NCBI RefSeq assembly: GCF_023712425.1
Contig: NZ_JAMAYG010000004.1
Coordinates: 248,001 to 312,000, forward strand
Length of the DNA: 64,000 nucleotides
Reading direction: 5' to 3'
From: Rothia sp. P100
Lineage (GTDB): Bacteria > Actinomycetota > Actinomycetes > Actinomycetales > Micrococcaceae
This document shows positions 34,655 through 44,407 of the stretch, piece after piece (within the stretch, counting starts at the first letter, position 1; the number at the start of each line of letters is the position of its first letter). Position numbers and translations under genes: made by a program. Below the pieces are notes generated by a model. It saw nothing but the letters and a program-made list of their open reading frames with translations, had not been told where the DNA came from and did not search any database.

Positions 34655-35440
34655 GTGCTGGGGCTTGAAGGGCTAGATCTGCTGACTCTGAGTTTGCTAC
34701 TGCTGGCTGCTTTTGCGGCTGGCTGGGTGGACGCCGTGGTCGGTGGCGGCGGAATGATTCAGCTGCCCGCTTTGCTCATGGTGCCCGGGCTAACGCCGGT
34801 GCAGGCGCTGGCGACCAATAAGGTGGGCTCTGTCTTTGGCACTCTCACCAGTGCAGCCACCTACTTACGGCGTGTGCCGGTGGACCGGCGCACGGCACTG
34901 CCCACAGCCCTCCTTGCTTTTGGAGCTAGCGTGATGGGAGCTCTGCTAGCAACGATTCTGCCGGTGGTTCTCATTAAGCCGCTTATCATTCTTGCTCTGC
35001 TCGGAGTGCTGGTATATACCCTCCTCAAACCTCAGCTGGGGGAGTTGAGCCGCCCCAAACATACCGGTGGGCGGTTGCTACTGACGAGCCTGGGGATTGG
35101 TGCAGTCATCGGTTTTTACGACGGGGTGCTGGGCCCCGGCACAGGCTCTTTCTTGATGATTGCCATGATTTCACTGCTGGGCTATAGCTTCTTGCAGGCG
35201 ACCGCTCACGCGAAAATCATTAATGCCGCAACCAACCTGGGCGCTATCGTACTTTTTAGCCTGGGTGGGCACACTGTCTGGTTGCTGGGGTTGGCCTTGG
35301 GGGTTGCCAATATGGCTGGTGGCTACCTAGGTGCTCGCACCGCCATAGCACGGGGCAACGGTTTTATACGGGTGATGATGCTCTGCGTGGTGAGCGCCCT
35401 GATTCTTAAGCTCAGCTACGATTTGCTCACCGGTGCCTAG
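34655..35440 (+). CDS. Second TauE/SafE-family membrane protein
   Basis: A 261-residue membrane protein with about eight segments and the family glycine motifs WVDAVVGGGGMIQLPALL and FYDGVLGPGTGSFL. It is of the YfcA-like branch and clearly different from the copy at 5973-6743. No sulfur operator is seen in front of it. It starts at GTG 34655 after AAAGGA. The transported anion is unknown. It ends 4 nt inside the converging DUF4439-like gene. Confidence 0.83.
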   Translation: MLGLEGLDLLTLSLLLLAAFAAGWVDAVVGGGGMIQLPALLMVPGLTPVQALATNKVGSVFGTLTSAATYLRRVPVDRRTALPTALLAFGASVMGALLATILPVVLIKPLIILALLGVLVYTLLKPQLGELSRPKHTGGRLLLTSLGIGAVIGFYDGVLGPGTGSFLMIAMISLLGYSFLQATAHAKIINAATNLGAIVLFSLGGHTVWLLGLALGVANMAGGYLGARTAIARGNGFIRVMMLCVVSALILKLSYDLLTGA

Positions 35441-36291
35441 CTGGTGCTGCCGGCATCCAGCAGGGTTTTGACCAGCAGAAGCTCTACCCGGTCAGCCTCC
35501 GTTGGTAGGGCAGAATCGCCGAGGGCAGCCTGCGCGTTGGTGGTAATAGCTGCCAGCGCAGCATCCAGCTGGGTAGAAGCGTCCGCGGGTTCAGCCAGAG
35601 GGTAGGACGCCGCCGGGGCTCGCAAGAGCCCCTCACAGCTCAAAATCGGGGAAAGCTCACCTTCAAGAGTGTCAGCAAACTTAGCCCGATTGCCAGCAGT
35701 CTCGGCTACCTCGCCGTATTCCTGACCGGCGCGGGCAGCGTAAACCTCTGCGACATAGCCCAGCTGTCCTAACGCATCTTGCAGATGAAGAACTGGCTCA
35801 GAAACCGCCCCTTCTGCGGGAGCTGGGTTTGGGTTATCGCAGACAAAACCTTCCAACCCCTCTAAACGCTGCTCTAGCACGGGAGGGTAATTTCCCTCAA
35901 CGAGACCATCAGCTGCTGCTCCCTGCCATACCCTCACCGCAGCCATGAGTGCGCGCTCGCGGTCAGCTGCAGTTTGCGCATCAAACCCGAGTGAGAGCAG
36001 CGCATCAAGGCTCTGCTCTACCCGGCTCCCGGAACCTTCTGAAACCTGAACGGCTTCAAGTTCTCGTGCAGCCGGTGCCAAAGTCTCCAAAGATGCGGTG
36101 ATCGCCGCACCCAGCTCGCCATCCTCACCGGCTTCCCGCAGAGAAAGGAGCTGAGCTGCAATTGCGCTCTGAGTCTCAAGTTCTGCCCGGGTCTGATCGC
36201 TCTTCTTCTGCGCTGTTAAGCCAACTGCGACCAGAGCAAGAAGTATGAGGGCCAGAAGAGCGGCAAGAATCTTGGGAAGAGGGCGGGGCAT
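35437..36291 (-). CDS. DUF4439-like exported protein with ferritin-like helices
   Basis: A 284-residue protein that opens with PRPLPKILAALLALILLALVAVG, a signal or anchor segment, then is almost entirely helical and Ala/Leu/Glu-rich. The stretch HLQDALGQLGYVAEVYAARAG resembles the ferritin-like helices of DUF4439. Such a gene is often found divergent from rimP in related actinobacteria, as here. The frame is open to 36345, but ATG 36291 gives a clean signal segment and has AAGG about 8 nt upstream. Function unknown. No Cys lipobox is present. Confidence 0.6.
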   Translation of the reverse strand: MPRPLPKILAALLALILLALVAVGLTAQKKSDQTRAELETQSAIAAQLLSLREAGEDGELGAAITASLETLAPAARELEAVQVSEGSGSRVEQSLDALLSLGFDAQTAADRERALMAAVRVWQGAAADGLVEGNYPPVLEQRLEGLEGFVCDNPNPAPAEGAVSEPVLHLQDALGQLGYVAEVYAARAGQEYGEVAETAGNRAKFADTLEGELSPILSCEGLLRAPAASYPLAEPADASTQLDAALAAITTNAQAALGDSALPTEADRVELLLVKTLLDAGSTS

Positions 36292-36426
36292 GGGCAACCT
36301 TGGGACGGCGGGAAGGACACACCCCATTCTGCCAGAAAGATCCATGCCCAGGCAGAGCTAACTGACCGGTCCCGGGATATCGGTTAGGGTAGAGAAGACG
36401 ACAAACCGTGAAAGGTGAGAAAAGCT

Positions 36427-37032
36427 ATGGCGAACGGCCCCAAGGCTTCAAAAAAGGACGCTCCTAATGCTCGCGAGCGCAGGGCATCGGCCCGTGCCGC
36501 TGAGGGTATTTCCATCCCACAGGCTGCGTCCGGCTCTTTTCTTGTGCTGGATGAAGTGCGTGGTGCTATCGAGAAGGTGGTAGCCGAAGACTTTAAGCTG
36601 GTGCTTGAAAAGGTCACAGCCCAGGGCAAGGGTGCTAACCGCACCCTTGAAATCGTGATTGATTACCCAGAAGACCGCACCGATGCTCTCTCGCTGGACA
36701 CCATCGCTGAGGTTTCACAGGCAATTTCATCGGCGCTCGATGAAGCGAACGACGGTGAGGCTCCCTACATGTTAGAGGTCTCATCCCGCGGCGTCACCAG
36801 CCCGCTAATCGAAACCCGTCACTGGAAACGCTCGATTGATCGCCTGATTGATATCACCGAAAAGGGCGGGGAAAACTACCTTGCCCGCCTCGATTCAGTG
36901 AGTGATGAGGGCCCGGTCCTCCGCCGTAAAAAAGAAACCAAGAAGGGTCAGCCGGAGTCTTACCGCGATGCGCATACCCTTCCCTGGGACGCGATTTCTG
37001 CCGCAAAGGTAGAAATTGAGTTTAACCGTTAG
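36427..37032 (+). CDS. rimP: Ribosome maturation factor RimP
   Basis: Helps mature the 30S subunit by promoting S12 binding. The 201-residue protein has a Lys/Ala-rich N-terminal extension, then the RimP core with LEIVIDYPEDRTDALSLDTIAEVSQAIS and YMLEVSSRGVTSPLIETRHW (the S-S-R/P-G signature region). ATG 36427 is chosen over GTG 36415 because AAAGGTGAG (36409-36417) serves it. It heads the rimP-nusA-ylxR-infB set. Confidence 0.92.
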   Translation: MANGPKASKKDAPNARERRASARAAEGISIPQAASGSFLVLDEVRGAIEKVVAEDFKLVLEKVTAQGKGANRTLEIVIDYPEDRTDALSLDTIAEVSQAISSALDEANDGEAPYMLEVSSRGVTSPLIETRHWKRSIDRLIDITEKGGENYLARLDSVSDEGPVLRRKKETKKGQPESYRDAHTLPWDAISAAKVEIEFNR

Positions 37033-37161
37033 CTCCTAGTCGGTAGAATAGCTAGCAACGACGCATAACCTCTTTAGGTTGCACCCCTAGGGTGCGCATA
37101 CAACTTAGCGGGGCCGGGGTGTGAAAACGCCCCGGCGCCGTGCTACATAGAAGGGCCCGCC
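37033..37161 (+). promoter_or_regulatory. rimP-nusA gap with three successive hairpins
   Basis: Three hairpins lie in a row: AACCT/AGGTT near 37067-37080, GCACCC/GGGTGC near 37081-37095, and GCCGGGG/CCCCGGC near 37112-37136. NusA feedback on its own operon leader is known in E. coli; a similar role here is inference only. Confidence 0.4.
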
Positions 37162-38199
37162 ATGGACATTGATTTGAGCAACCTTCGCCTGCTCGAAAAA
37201 GAGCGCGACATCTCGATTGACGACCTGATCCCCATGATCGAAAGTGCCCTTCTGCTGGCATACCAGAAGCAGCCCGGTGCAATCCGAGGCTCACGGGCAG
37301 AGATTGACCGTTCCAGCGGCATCGTCACCATCTGGGCTCCTGAGCTCGATGAAGATGACCAGCGCATCGGCGAATTTGACGACACCCCCAACAACTTTGG
37401 GCGTATCGCGGCCTCAACCGCTCGTCAGATCATTCACCAGCGTCTGCGCGATGCTCAGGACTCCCAAGTTCTCGGTGAGTTCAAAGACCGTGAAGGTACC
37501 CTGGTGTCAGGTGTTATCCAGCAGGGCCCTAACCCCCGCATGATTCACGTTGACCTCGGCACCCTCGAAGCGGTCTTGCCGACCGCTGAGCAGGTGCCCG
37601 GTGAACGGTACACCCACAACACCCGCCTGCGCGCCTACATCCTAGAAGCCCGCCGCGGCCCCAAGGGCCCCTCCATCGTACTTTCGCGTTCACATCCCAA
37701 CCTGGTGCGCCGCCTCTTCGAGCACGAAGTGCCCGAAATTCAGGACGGCTCAGTTGAAATCATGGCCATCGCCCGTGAAGCTGGTCACCGCACCAAGATG
37801 GCAGTACGCGGCACCAAGCCCGGCATCAACCCCAAGGGTTCTTGCATCGGTGAGATGGGCTCTCGTGTGCGCGCCGTGATGGGTGAGCTGAATAATGAGA
37901 AGATCGACATCGTTGACTACTCGGATTCACCTGAAGAGTTCATCGCCGGAGCGCTCTCACCCTCCAAGGTGAGCGAAGTAACGGTGACCGACCGCAAAAC
38001 CTTCTCAGCCCGCGCTATTGTGCCCGATGACCAGCTCTCACTGGCTATCGGCAAGGAAGGGCAGAACGCCCGCCTGGCTGCTAAGCTCACCGGCTGGCGT
38101 ATCGATATTATCGCTGAATCTAAGTACCGCGCGGCTCTAGCAGCAGCCGAAGAAGCCGCAGCAGAGGCCGAGACTGAAGCTTCGGATAGCGAGAGCTAA
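37162..38199 (+). CDS. nusA: Transcription termination/antitermination protein NusA
   Basis: Binds RNA polymerase and modulates pausing, termination and antitermination. The 345-residue actinobacterial short form has the N-terminal polymerase-binding domain, an S1 domain (about 115-185, [13 protein letters not shown]), and two KH domains ([21 protein letters not shown] and [21 protein letters not shown]). It lacks the C-terminal acidic repeats of E. coli NusA and ends in an Ala/Glu tail. ATG 37162. Confidence 0.95.
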   Translation: MDIDLSNLRLLEKERDISIDDLIPMIESALLLAYQKQPGAIRGSRAEIDRSSGIVTIWAPELDEDDQRIGEFDDTPNNFGRIAASTARQIIHQRLRDAQDSQVLGEFKDREGTLVSGVIQQGPNPRMIHVDLGTLEAVLPTAEQVPGERYTHNTRLRAYILEARRGPKGPSIVLSRSHPNLVRRLFEHEVPEIQDGSVEIMAIAREAGHRTKMAVRGTKPGINPKGSCIGEMGSRVRAVMGELNNEKIDIVDYSDSPEEFIAGALSPSKVSEVTVTDRKTFSARAIVPDDQLSLAIGKEGQNARLAAKLTGWRIDIIAESKYRAALAAAEEAAAEAETEASDSES

Positions 38200-38214
38200 C
38201 TAACATAGTTGCCG

Positions 38215-38236
38215 TTAGCCCCCGTAAGGGGGCTAA
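38215..38236 (+). terminator. Hairpin between nusA and ylxR
   Basis: A perfect 9-bp stem TTAGCCCCC/GGGGGCTAA with a GTAA (GNRA) loop. No T-run follows, so it may be a processing or attenuation element. Confidence 0.5.
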
Positions 38237-38349
38237 ACTGGTCTATAGAGGTTATTAACAGGGAACCAGTGCGCCCACTCTTGCCCCTCTACTCTATGGA
38301 GATGAAGCAAGCGGTAGCGTCCTGGTAACAGAACTAAAAGGAGGGGCAC

Positions 38350-38595
38350 ATGCACACTCCTCTTCGTACCTGTATCGGCTGCCGCGCAACTGCTGCGCAG
38401 TCAGACCTCATCAGAATTGCAAAGGTTGACGGCGAGCCCCCGCGGCTCACCTTTGACCCGGCAAAAAACCACCCGGGTAGGGGAGCATGGCTCCACCACA
38501 CTCAGGAATGCCTGGCGCTCGCAATCAAAAAGAACGCGTTCAGCAGGGCCTTTCGCACCCGGGTACAGCCAAATGAACTGGTGATCACAGCATAA
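38350..38595 (+). CDS. ylxR: YlxR-family RNA-binding protein (DUF448)
   Basis: An 81-residue protein with the YlxR signature RTCIGCRATAAQSDLIRI at the N-terminus and NHPGRGAWLH in the middle. Homologues are small nucleic-acid-binding proteins always located between nusA and infB; YlxR of some Firmicutes has been linked to transcription and RNase P, but its role here is not known. ATG 38350 follows AAAAGGAGGG, a very strong ribosome site. Confidence 0.92.
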   Translation: MHTPLRTCIGCRATAAQSDLIRIAKVDGEPPRLTFDPAKNHPGRGAWLHHTQECLALAIKKNAFSRAFRTRVQPNELVITA

Positions 38596-38827
38596 TGCTG
38601 CACATCGGTTCAGGGGTAAGACCCAGGCGAACCAAGAAAGTCAAACGAGTTTGACGGCTTACCTTGTAAGAAAGCGAGTCAGAAAACTGATGGAAACCCG
38701 ATGAGTGCCGCGCAATGAGTGCTTTTCTGTGCTCAGACACCGGCAACACCGCAGCTCACCATGAGCTGCCACCCCCAATAAACTGAAGGTTCGCGCCTGT
38801 TCTGGTGCGAATCAGAACAGGAGAAAA

Positions 38828-41749
38828 GTGGCTAAGCCCCGCGTTCACGAGATCGCTAAAGAACTCGGAATCCCCTCTAAAGAAGCAGTAGCAAAGCTGC
38901 AAGAACTTGGCGAATTCGTCAAGGGTGCTTCTTCAACCCTCGAAGCACCGGTTGTTAAAAAACTCCGCGCTGCTTTCCCCAACGCCAAGCCCGCTGCGGC
39001 CCCCCAGACTGAGGCTGCTAAGCCCAGCGCTTCTAGGCCCACAGCAGCAAAGCCCGGTGCCATGAAGCCCGCCGCGCCCAAGCCTGCCGCAAAGCCCGCT
39101 GATGCCCCCAAGGCTGAAGCTGAAAAGCCGGCACCTGCCGCACCTAAGGCAGCAGAGCCTCAGGCTGAGACCAGCAAGCCTGCTGGCCCCCGCCCCGGCA
39201 ACAACCCCTTCTCAACCTCACAGGGCATGCAGGCATCTGCTCCTAAGCCCGGTGCACCTAAGCCTGCAGCTCCCAAGCCCGCAGGTAAGCCCGGCCCCCG
39301 CCCCGGCAACAACCCCTTCTCAACCTCACAGGGTATGGGTAAGCGCGGCGACCGCCCCGAGCGTGGCGAACGCGGTGAAGGCCGTACCGGTGGTCCGCGT
39401 CCCGCAGGTGGACGTAACCCCCGCGGCGGCGCACCCCGCCCCGCAGGTAACGGTGGTCCCCGTCCTGCTGGTGCAGACAACCGCGCTCCCCGCCCCGCAG
39501 GTGGACGCAACGCGCGTCCTGCCGGTGCAGATAACCGCGCTCCCCGCCCCGCAGGCGCAGGTGCCGATAATCGCGCACCCCGCCCCGCAGGTGCAGGTGC
39601 AGATAACCGCGCTCCCCGCCCCGCAGGCGGCGGTGCAGGTGGCAACCGCCCCTCACCCAACATGATGCCCACCAAGATGAGCGGCAATGTCGGTGCTCGC
39701 GGTGGCGCTGGTGCTCCCGCAGGCGGCGGCAACGGCCCCCGTCGCGGTGGTGGTGGCCCCGGTCGCCCCGGTGGTGGCCCCGGTCGCCCAGGTGGTGGCC
39801 CTGCAGGCCGCGGCAATGCACAGGGTGCATTCGGCCGCGGTGGTGGTAAGCGCAAGAAGGGCAAGACTAAGTCAGCTCTGCGTCGTGAAGAGCAGCTGCG
39901 TCAGCCGACTGTTGGTGGCGTTGCCGTACCTCACGGTGACGGTACCACCGAGATTCGCTTGCGCCGCGGCGCCTCCCTCATGGACTTCTCCGAGAAAATA
40001 GGCGCAAATGCAGCGGCACTGGTAACCGTTCTCATCCACCTGGGTGAAATGGCAACCCAGACCCAGTCACTGGACGAAGAAACCTTCGAACTGCTCGGTG
40101 CTGAACTCGGTTACGTCATCAAGATCGTTTCCCCCGAAGACGAAGAGCGCGAGCTGCTCGAATCCTTCGACATCGACCTTGAAGCTGAAGCTGAAGGCGA
40201 AAACGACGACGTGCTCGAATTCCGCCCGCCCGTAGTGACCGTTATGGGTCACGTTGACCACGGTAAAACCCGCCTGCTAGATGCTGTGCGCAACACTAAC
40301 GTCATCGACGGTGAAGCTGGCGGCATTACCCAGCACATCGGTGCTTACCAGATTCACACCGAGGTTGACGGCCAAGACCGTGCGCTGACCTTCATTGACA
40401 CCCCCGGTCACGAAGCCTTCACCGCTATGCGTGCCCGTGGTGCCAAGGTCACCGACATCGCCATCCTGGTTGTCGCAGCGGACGACGGCGTCATGCCCCA
40501 GACCGTTGAAGCCCTGAACCACGCCCAGGCAGCAGAAGTGCCGATCGTGGTGGCCGTCAATAAGATCGATAAGGAAGGCGCTAACCCGGAGAAGATCCGC
40601 GGTCAGCTCACCGAATACGGTCTGATCCCCGAAGAATACGGTGGCGACACCATGTTCGTTGACGTTTCAGCACGTCAGGGCCTCAACATCACTGAGCTCC
40701 TCGAAGCTGTCTGCCTCACCGCAGACGGTGCTCTGGAACTCAAGGCTAACCCCAACAAGGAAGCCCGCGGTGTTGCCATTGAAGCCAACCTGGACAAGGG
40801 TCGCGGTGCAGTTGCTACCGTGCTCGTCCAGTCAGGTACTCTGCGCGTCGGTGACGCTATTGTCGCCGGTGCAGCTCACGGTCGCGTCCGCGCTATGTTC
40901 GATGATAAGGGCACCAGCGTTGAAGAAGCTGGCCCCTCACGTCCCGTCCAGGTTCTGGGTCTGTCCACCGTGCCCCGCGCAGGTGACACCTTCCTGGCGA
41001 CCGAAGAAGAGCGTACCGCCCGTCAGATCGCTGAAAAGCGTGAAGCAGCAGACCGCAACGCCCAGCTGGCTAAGCGCCGCAAGCGCGTCACCCTCGAATC
41101 CTTCGATGCCGCAGTGGCTGAAGGCAAGATGGACACCCTCAACCTCATCATCAAGGGCGACGTCTCCGGTGCTGTTGAAGCACTGGAAGAATCCCTCATG
41201 AAGATCGAGGCTGGCGGCGACGAAGTTCAGCTGCGCGTCATCCACCGCGGCGTAGGTGCAATCACCCAGAACGACGTCAACCTGGCAACCGTCGATAACG
41301 CAGTGATCATCGGCTTCAACGTCCGCCCCGCAGAACGCGTGGCAGAACTGGCTGACCGAGAAGGCGTAGAAATGAAGTTCTACTCCGTCATCTACCGCGC
41401 CATCGAAGAGGTCGAAGCAGCCGTCAAGGGTATGCTCAAGCCCGAGTACGAAGAAGTTGAGCTCGGCTCAGCTGAAGTACGCGAGGTCTTCCGCTCCTCC
41501 AAGTGGGGCAGCATCGCCGGTTCAATCGTCCGCAGCGGCACCATCAAGCGAAACACCAACGCTCGTCTGGTCCGCGACGGCGCTGTGGTTGCAGACAACC
41601 TCAAGATTGAGTCACTGCGCCGCTTCAAGGACGACGCCACCGAGGTCCGCGAGGGCTTCGAATGTGGTATCGGTCTTGGGTCTTTCAACGACATCAAGGA
41701 CGGCGACATCATCGAGACCTGGGAGATGAAGGAAAAGCCCCGCGTCTAA
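38828..41749 (+). CDS. infB: Translation initiation factor IF-2
   Basis: GTPase that brings initiator tRNA to the ribosome. The 973 residues begin with the IF2 N-terminal helix-turn domain ([20 protein letters not shown]). A long low-complexity region (about 60-345) rich in Pro, Ala, Gly and Arg follows. It contains two [12 protein letters not shown] copies and five [10 protein letters not shown]-type repeats. The GTPase domain shows [28 protein letters not shown] and NKID, and then come domains II-IV. It starts at GTG 38828 after CAGGAG. The repeats are also tandem DNA repeats (about 39400-39640), so length may vary between strains. Confidence 0.96.
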   Translation: MAKPRVHEIAKELGIPSKEAVAKLQELGEFVKGASSTLEAPVVKKLRAAFPNAKPAAAPQTEAAKPSASRPTAAKPGAMKPAAPKPAAKPADAPKAEAEKPAPAAPKAAEPQAETSKPAGPRPGNNPFSTSQGMQASAPKPGAPKPAAPKPAGKPGPRPGNNPFSTSQGMGKRGDRPERGERGEGRTGGPRPAGGRNPRGGAPRPAGNGGPRPAGADNRAPRPAGGRNARPAGADNRAPRPAGAGADNRAPRPAGAGADNRAPRPAGGGAGGNRPSPNMMPTKMSGNVGARGGAGAPAGGGNGPRRGGGGPGRPGGGPGRPGGGPAGRGNAQGAFGRGGGKRKKGKTKSALRREEQLRQPTVGGVAVPHGDGTTEIRLRRGASLMDFSEKIGANAAALVTVLIHLGEMATQTQSLDEETFELLGAELGYVIKIVSPEDEERELLESFDIDLEAEAEGENDDVLEFRPPVVTVMGHVDHGKTRLLDAVRNTNVIDGEAGGITQHIGAYQIHTEVDGQDRALTFIDTPGHEAFTAMRARGAKVTDIAILVVAADDGVMPQTVEALNHAQAAEVPIVVAVNKIDKEGANPEKIRGQLTEYGLIPEEYGGDTMFVDVSARQGLNITELLEAVCLTADGALELKANPNKEARGVAIEANLDKGRGAVATVLVQSGTLRVGDAIVAGAAHGRVRAMFDDKGTSVEEAGPSRPVQVLGLSTVPRAGDTFLATEEERTARQIAEKREAADRNAQLAKRRKRVTLESFDAAVAEGKMDTLNLIIKGDVSGAVEALEESLMKIEAGGDEVQLRVIHRGVGAITQNDVNLATVDNAVIIGFNVRPAERVAELADREGVEMKFYSVIYRAIEEVEAAVKGMLKPEYEEVELGSAEVREVFRSSKWGSIAGSIVRSGTIKRNTNARLVRDGAVVADNLKIESLRRFKDDATEVREGFECGIGLGSFNDIKDGDIIETWEMKEKPRV

Positions 41750-41768
41750 GCCTTCCCTAAGGGTACCG

Positions 41769-41840
41769 GTGCCTAACCCCACCGGTTAGGCACCCGATGA
41801 TGGGGGTGGGGTGGTCGCACAGCGGCCACCCCACCCCCAT
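41769..41840 (+). terminator. Two tandem hairpins after infB
   Basis: First hairpin: GTGCCTAACC with GGTTAGGCAC (about 41770-41793). Second: a 15-bp stem ATGGGGGTGGGGTGG (41800-41814)/CCACCCCACCCCCAT (41826-41840), followed by an AT-rich but not T-only tract. Probably a terminator or mRNA end-protection element between infB and rbfA. Confidence 0.7.
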
Positions 41841-41956
41841 TAGAATTTATAGAGAACAAACTTCGAGGCTTTCTCACAAGACTAAGCACCGCCGCTGCTC
41901 CGGCAGTTGCTGTGTTATGGAGAAAAGCCGCAGACCTTCTTACAAGGAGAAAACTC

Positions 41957-42388
41957 ATGGCTGATCCAGCCCGCGCCGCCCGGCTCGCTGACCGCATTAA
42001 GGTCATCGTCGCTCAGGCACTAGAACGCCGTATCAAAGACCCCCGACTAGGGTTCATCACCGTCACCGACGCCCGCGTGACCAACGACCTTCAGCACGCC
42101 ACCGTTTACTACACCGTATTTGGGGACGCCGAGGAGCAGAAGGCAACCGCTGCTGCTCTAGAAAGCGCCAAGGGCGTCCTGCGCTCAGAGGTCGGTAAGA
42201 ACATCACCGCCCGCCTGACCCCCACCCTCACCTTCGTGCCCGACGAGGTGCCGGTTAACGCCGCCCACATTGAGGACCTACTGCGCAAGACTAAAGAACG
42301 CGACGCCGAAATCGCCGCCACCGCAGAAGGCGCTGACTACGTCGCAGGTGCAGATGCCTACAAGACCGAAGAAGACGACGAAGCGTAA
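41957..42388 (+). CDS. rbfA: Ribosome-binding factor A
   Basis: A 30S maturation factor. The 143 residues show RIKVIVAQALERRIKDPRLGFITVTDARVTND, the KH-like core, and LRSEVGKNITARLTPTLTFVPDE. An acidic tail ends the chain. ATG 41957 has AAGGAG 7 nt upstream; the upstream open frame to 41912 is not coding. It is followed 6 nt later by truB. Confidence 0.94.
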   Translation: MADPARAARLADRIKVIVAQALERRIKDPRLGFITVTDARVTNDLQHATVYYTVFGDAEEQKATAAALESAKGVLRSEVGKNITARLTPTLTFVPDEVPVNAAHIEDLLRKTKERDAEIAATAEGADYVAGADAYKTEEDDEA

Positions 42389-42394
42389 GTAAAC

Positions 42395-43495
42395 GTGGCG
42401 AAGAAAAGTGCGACCGGCCCATCGGGGCTCATTGTTGTTGATAAACCCGCAGGGATGACCAGCCACGACGTGGTATCAAAAATGCGGTGGATTGCTGGCA
42501 CCCGCAAGGTAGGCCATGCAGGCACACTGGACCCGATGGCAACCGGGGTACTTATTCTGGGCGTCAACAAAGCAACCAAGCTGCTGACCTGGGTGGTGGG
42601 GGAGACCAAGACCTACACCACCGTCATGCGCCTGGGGCTGAGCACCGTGACTGATGACGCCGAAGGTGATATCACTGAGGTTGCCAGCACAGTTGCGGTT
42701 GATTCCATCACCGAGGACATGATTGCTGAGCAGGTAGCGAAGCTTACCGGCGCAATCGAGCAGGTGCCCTCATCCGTTTCAGCCATCAAGGTTAACGGTG
42801 TGCGCTCCTACGCCAGGGTACGCTCCGGCGAGGACGTTCAACTGGATGCCCGCCCCATCACCGTGCACAGTTTTGAGGTTCACTCGGTGACCCCTCAGAC
42901 CGTACAGGTAGAACGCGTGCTTCAAACCGACGAGGACGGCGCAGCTACCTCAACCGAGACGGTCACCGCTAGCGTGCTGGATGTGGCTGCGACCGTCACC
43001 TGCTCAGCCGGCACCTACATCCGTGCCCTGGCACGCGACCTGGGCGCTGCTTTGGGTGTGGGTGCTCACCTGACTCAACTGCGCCGCACCGCTATCGGCG
43101 AGATATCGGTGGAGGATGCCTACAGCCTTGATGCCCTCATTGCGGGACGGGAAGCTGAACAGGCAGTGCCCCTGCTACCCATCGAAGAAGCAACCCGCAG
43201 GCTCTTTACCGAACGTCTGCTCACCGCAACGGAGGCAACCGATCTGTCGAATGGCAGGCGCATCAGCCCCAGCCCGGTGACCACCGAGCACACCCCGGCG
43301 TCCTCACCGAATCACCAACAGGCCGGTAGCAAGGGTGGGCACGACAAGCCCACCACCGCCGGTATCAGCGCCGCCTTCGCTCCTGATGGCACGCTCGTCG
43401 CCCTGATTGAGAACACCCGCTGGAAACGCGAGGACGTCGCCAGCCCCATCCTGGTCTTCGAATCAGGCAAAACCTTTGAGGAGAACCCTGCATGA
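42395..43495 (+). CDS. truB: tRNA pseudouridine(55) synthase
   Basis: Makes pseudouridine 55 in the T loop of tRNAs. The 366 residues open with GLIVVDKPAGMTSHDVVSKMR and carry the catalytic Asp in HAGTLDPMATGVL (D46); CSAGTYIRALARDLG is the third family block. The C-terminal part has a Ser/Pro/His-rich insert (about 290-325) before the final strand region. It starts at GTG 42395. The stop overlaps the next gene's ATG (ATGA-type coupling at 43492-43495). Confidence 0.95.
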   Translation: MAKKSATGPSGLIVVDKPAGMTSHDVVSKMRWIAGTRKVGHAGTLDPMATGVLILGVNKATKLLTWVVGETKTYTTVMRLGLSTVTDDAEGDITEVASTVAVDSITEDMIAEQVAKLTGAIEQVPSSVSAIKVNGVRSYARVRSGEDVQLDARPITVHSFEVHSVTPQTVQVERVLQTDEDGAATSTETVTASVLDVAATVTCSAGTYIRALARDLGAALGVGAHLTQLRRTAIGEISVEDAYSLDALIAGREAEQAVPLLPIEEATRRLFTERLLTATEATDLSNGRRISPSPVTTEHTPASSPNHQQAGSKGGHDKPTTAGISAAFAPDGTLVALIENTRWKREDVASPILVFESGKTFEENPA

Positions 43496-43863
43496 TCGCT
43501 GGCCTTGACCTCTGGTTCTGGGCATGCCTAGTGCTCTCAACCCTCAGCTTCGCCATCTGCATCTTCCAGTTCCTGCGCGGTGCTGCCCCCGACGACTACT
43601 CACAAGGCTCTGTGCTCGTACTCGAAGCCTTCTTGATGATCTACCTGGTCGGTTCCATCATCATGCAGGCCCTCACCGACGGGCCCAGCGGCGACTGGCT
43701 AGAATTCTACGGCTACCTCATCACCGCCATGATCATCCCAGCCGGCACCTTCATCTGGTCGCTCACCGAACGCAGCCGCTGGTCCACCCTGGTCCTCGGA
43801 CTGACCGGGCCAGTACTTATTATCATGCTGCACCGCATGAACATGCTCTGGTACTACTACTAA
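43492..43863 (+). CDS. Four-segment membrane protein of unknown function
   Basis: A 123-residue hydrophobic protein with four predicted membrane segments (about 6-28, 43-60, 73-90, 98-115) and an end rich in aromatic residues (MLWYYY). The start codon overlaps the truB stop, so it is translationally coupled to truB. I do not recognise a named family. Similar small membrane genes are common between truB and ribF in related actinobacteria, but I cannot confirm homology. Confidence 0.7.
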   Translation: MIAGLDLWFWACLVLSTLSFAICIFQFLRGAAPDDYSQGSVLVLEAFLMIYLVGSIIMQALTDGPSGDWLEFYGYLITAMIIPAGTFIWSLTERSRWSTLVLGLTGPVLIIMLHRMNMLWYYY

Positions 43864-43908
43864 AAGTCAGTTGCTAGACGCGAACCCCCGCTATCACTGA
43901 GGAAAATA

Positions 43909-44334
43909 ATGGAACAGTCATCAACAGCAACTCTCGACAAGAAGACCAGCGGGTTTGGTCGCCTTCTGGTCGTGGTCTATGCTGTCTTTACACTCTCTGC
44001 AGGGGCGCGTTCCCTCTACCAGGTCATCCGCAAATTTGACGAGGCGCCGCTGTCCATTACTCTCTCGGCTATCTCAGCCCTGATTTACCTGGTTGCGACC
44101 ATCGCTCTCGCCAAGAAGGGGGAGGGGGCCTGGAAAGTGTCCCTGGGAGCGGTGGGCATCGAGATGGCAGGCGTCATCTTGGTAGGTATCTTCAGCTACA
44201 TCCAGCCCCAGCACTTCGAACTTGCCTCGGTGTGGTCCCACTTCGGCTCTGGCTACGGATACATCCCCCTCGTCCTGCCCATGGTAGGGCTCTGGTGGCT
44301 GCTCAACACCAGGCCCGTTTGGGTCAACGCGTAA
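43909..44334 (+). CDS. Four-segment membrane protein of unknown function
   Basis: A 141-residue protein with a polar N-terminus (about 18 residues) and four membrane segments (about 19-40, 50-70, 79-97, 118-135). ATG 43909 follows GAGG. It sits 45 nt after the preceding membrane protein and 73 nt before ribF, all in one direction. The Trp/Pro-rich end (WWLLNTRPVW) is unusual. No function can be assigned. Confidence 0.7.
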   Translation: MEQSSTATLDKKTSGFGRLLVVVYAVFTLSAGARSLYQVIRKFDEAPLSITLSAISALIYLVATIALAKKGEGAWKVSLGAVGIEMAGVILVGIFSYIQPQHFELASVWSHFGSGYGYIPLVLPMVGLWWLLNTRPVWVNA

Positions 44335-44407
44335 ACCAGGCGTTGCGTGTGCGGGCCAACAGCAAACCGCGTATCATAGACACGAGCAAGACACCCCAAG
44401 GAGTACC

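Noticed and set aside
39400-39640. CRISPR-like repeats
   Set aside because: The repeats are contiguous codon repeats in the infB linker with no unique spacers of constant length. No CRISPR array or cas gene is seen in the window.
39160-39864. Long minus-strand and shifted frames inside infB
   Set aside because: They mirror the Pro/Gly/Arg-rich repeats of IF-2 in GC-rich DNA. They are low-complexity, have no ribosome sites, and overlap a certain gene.
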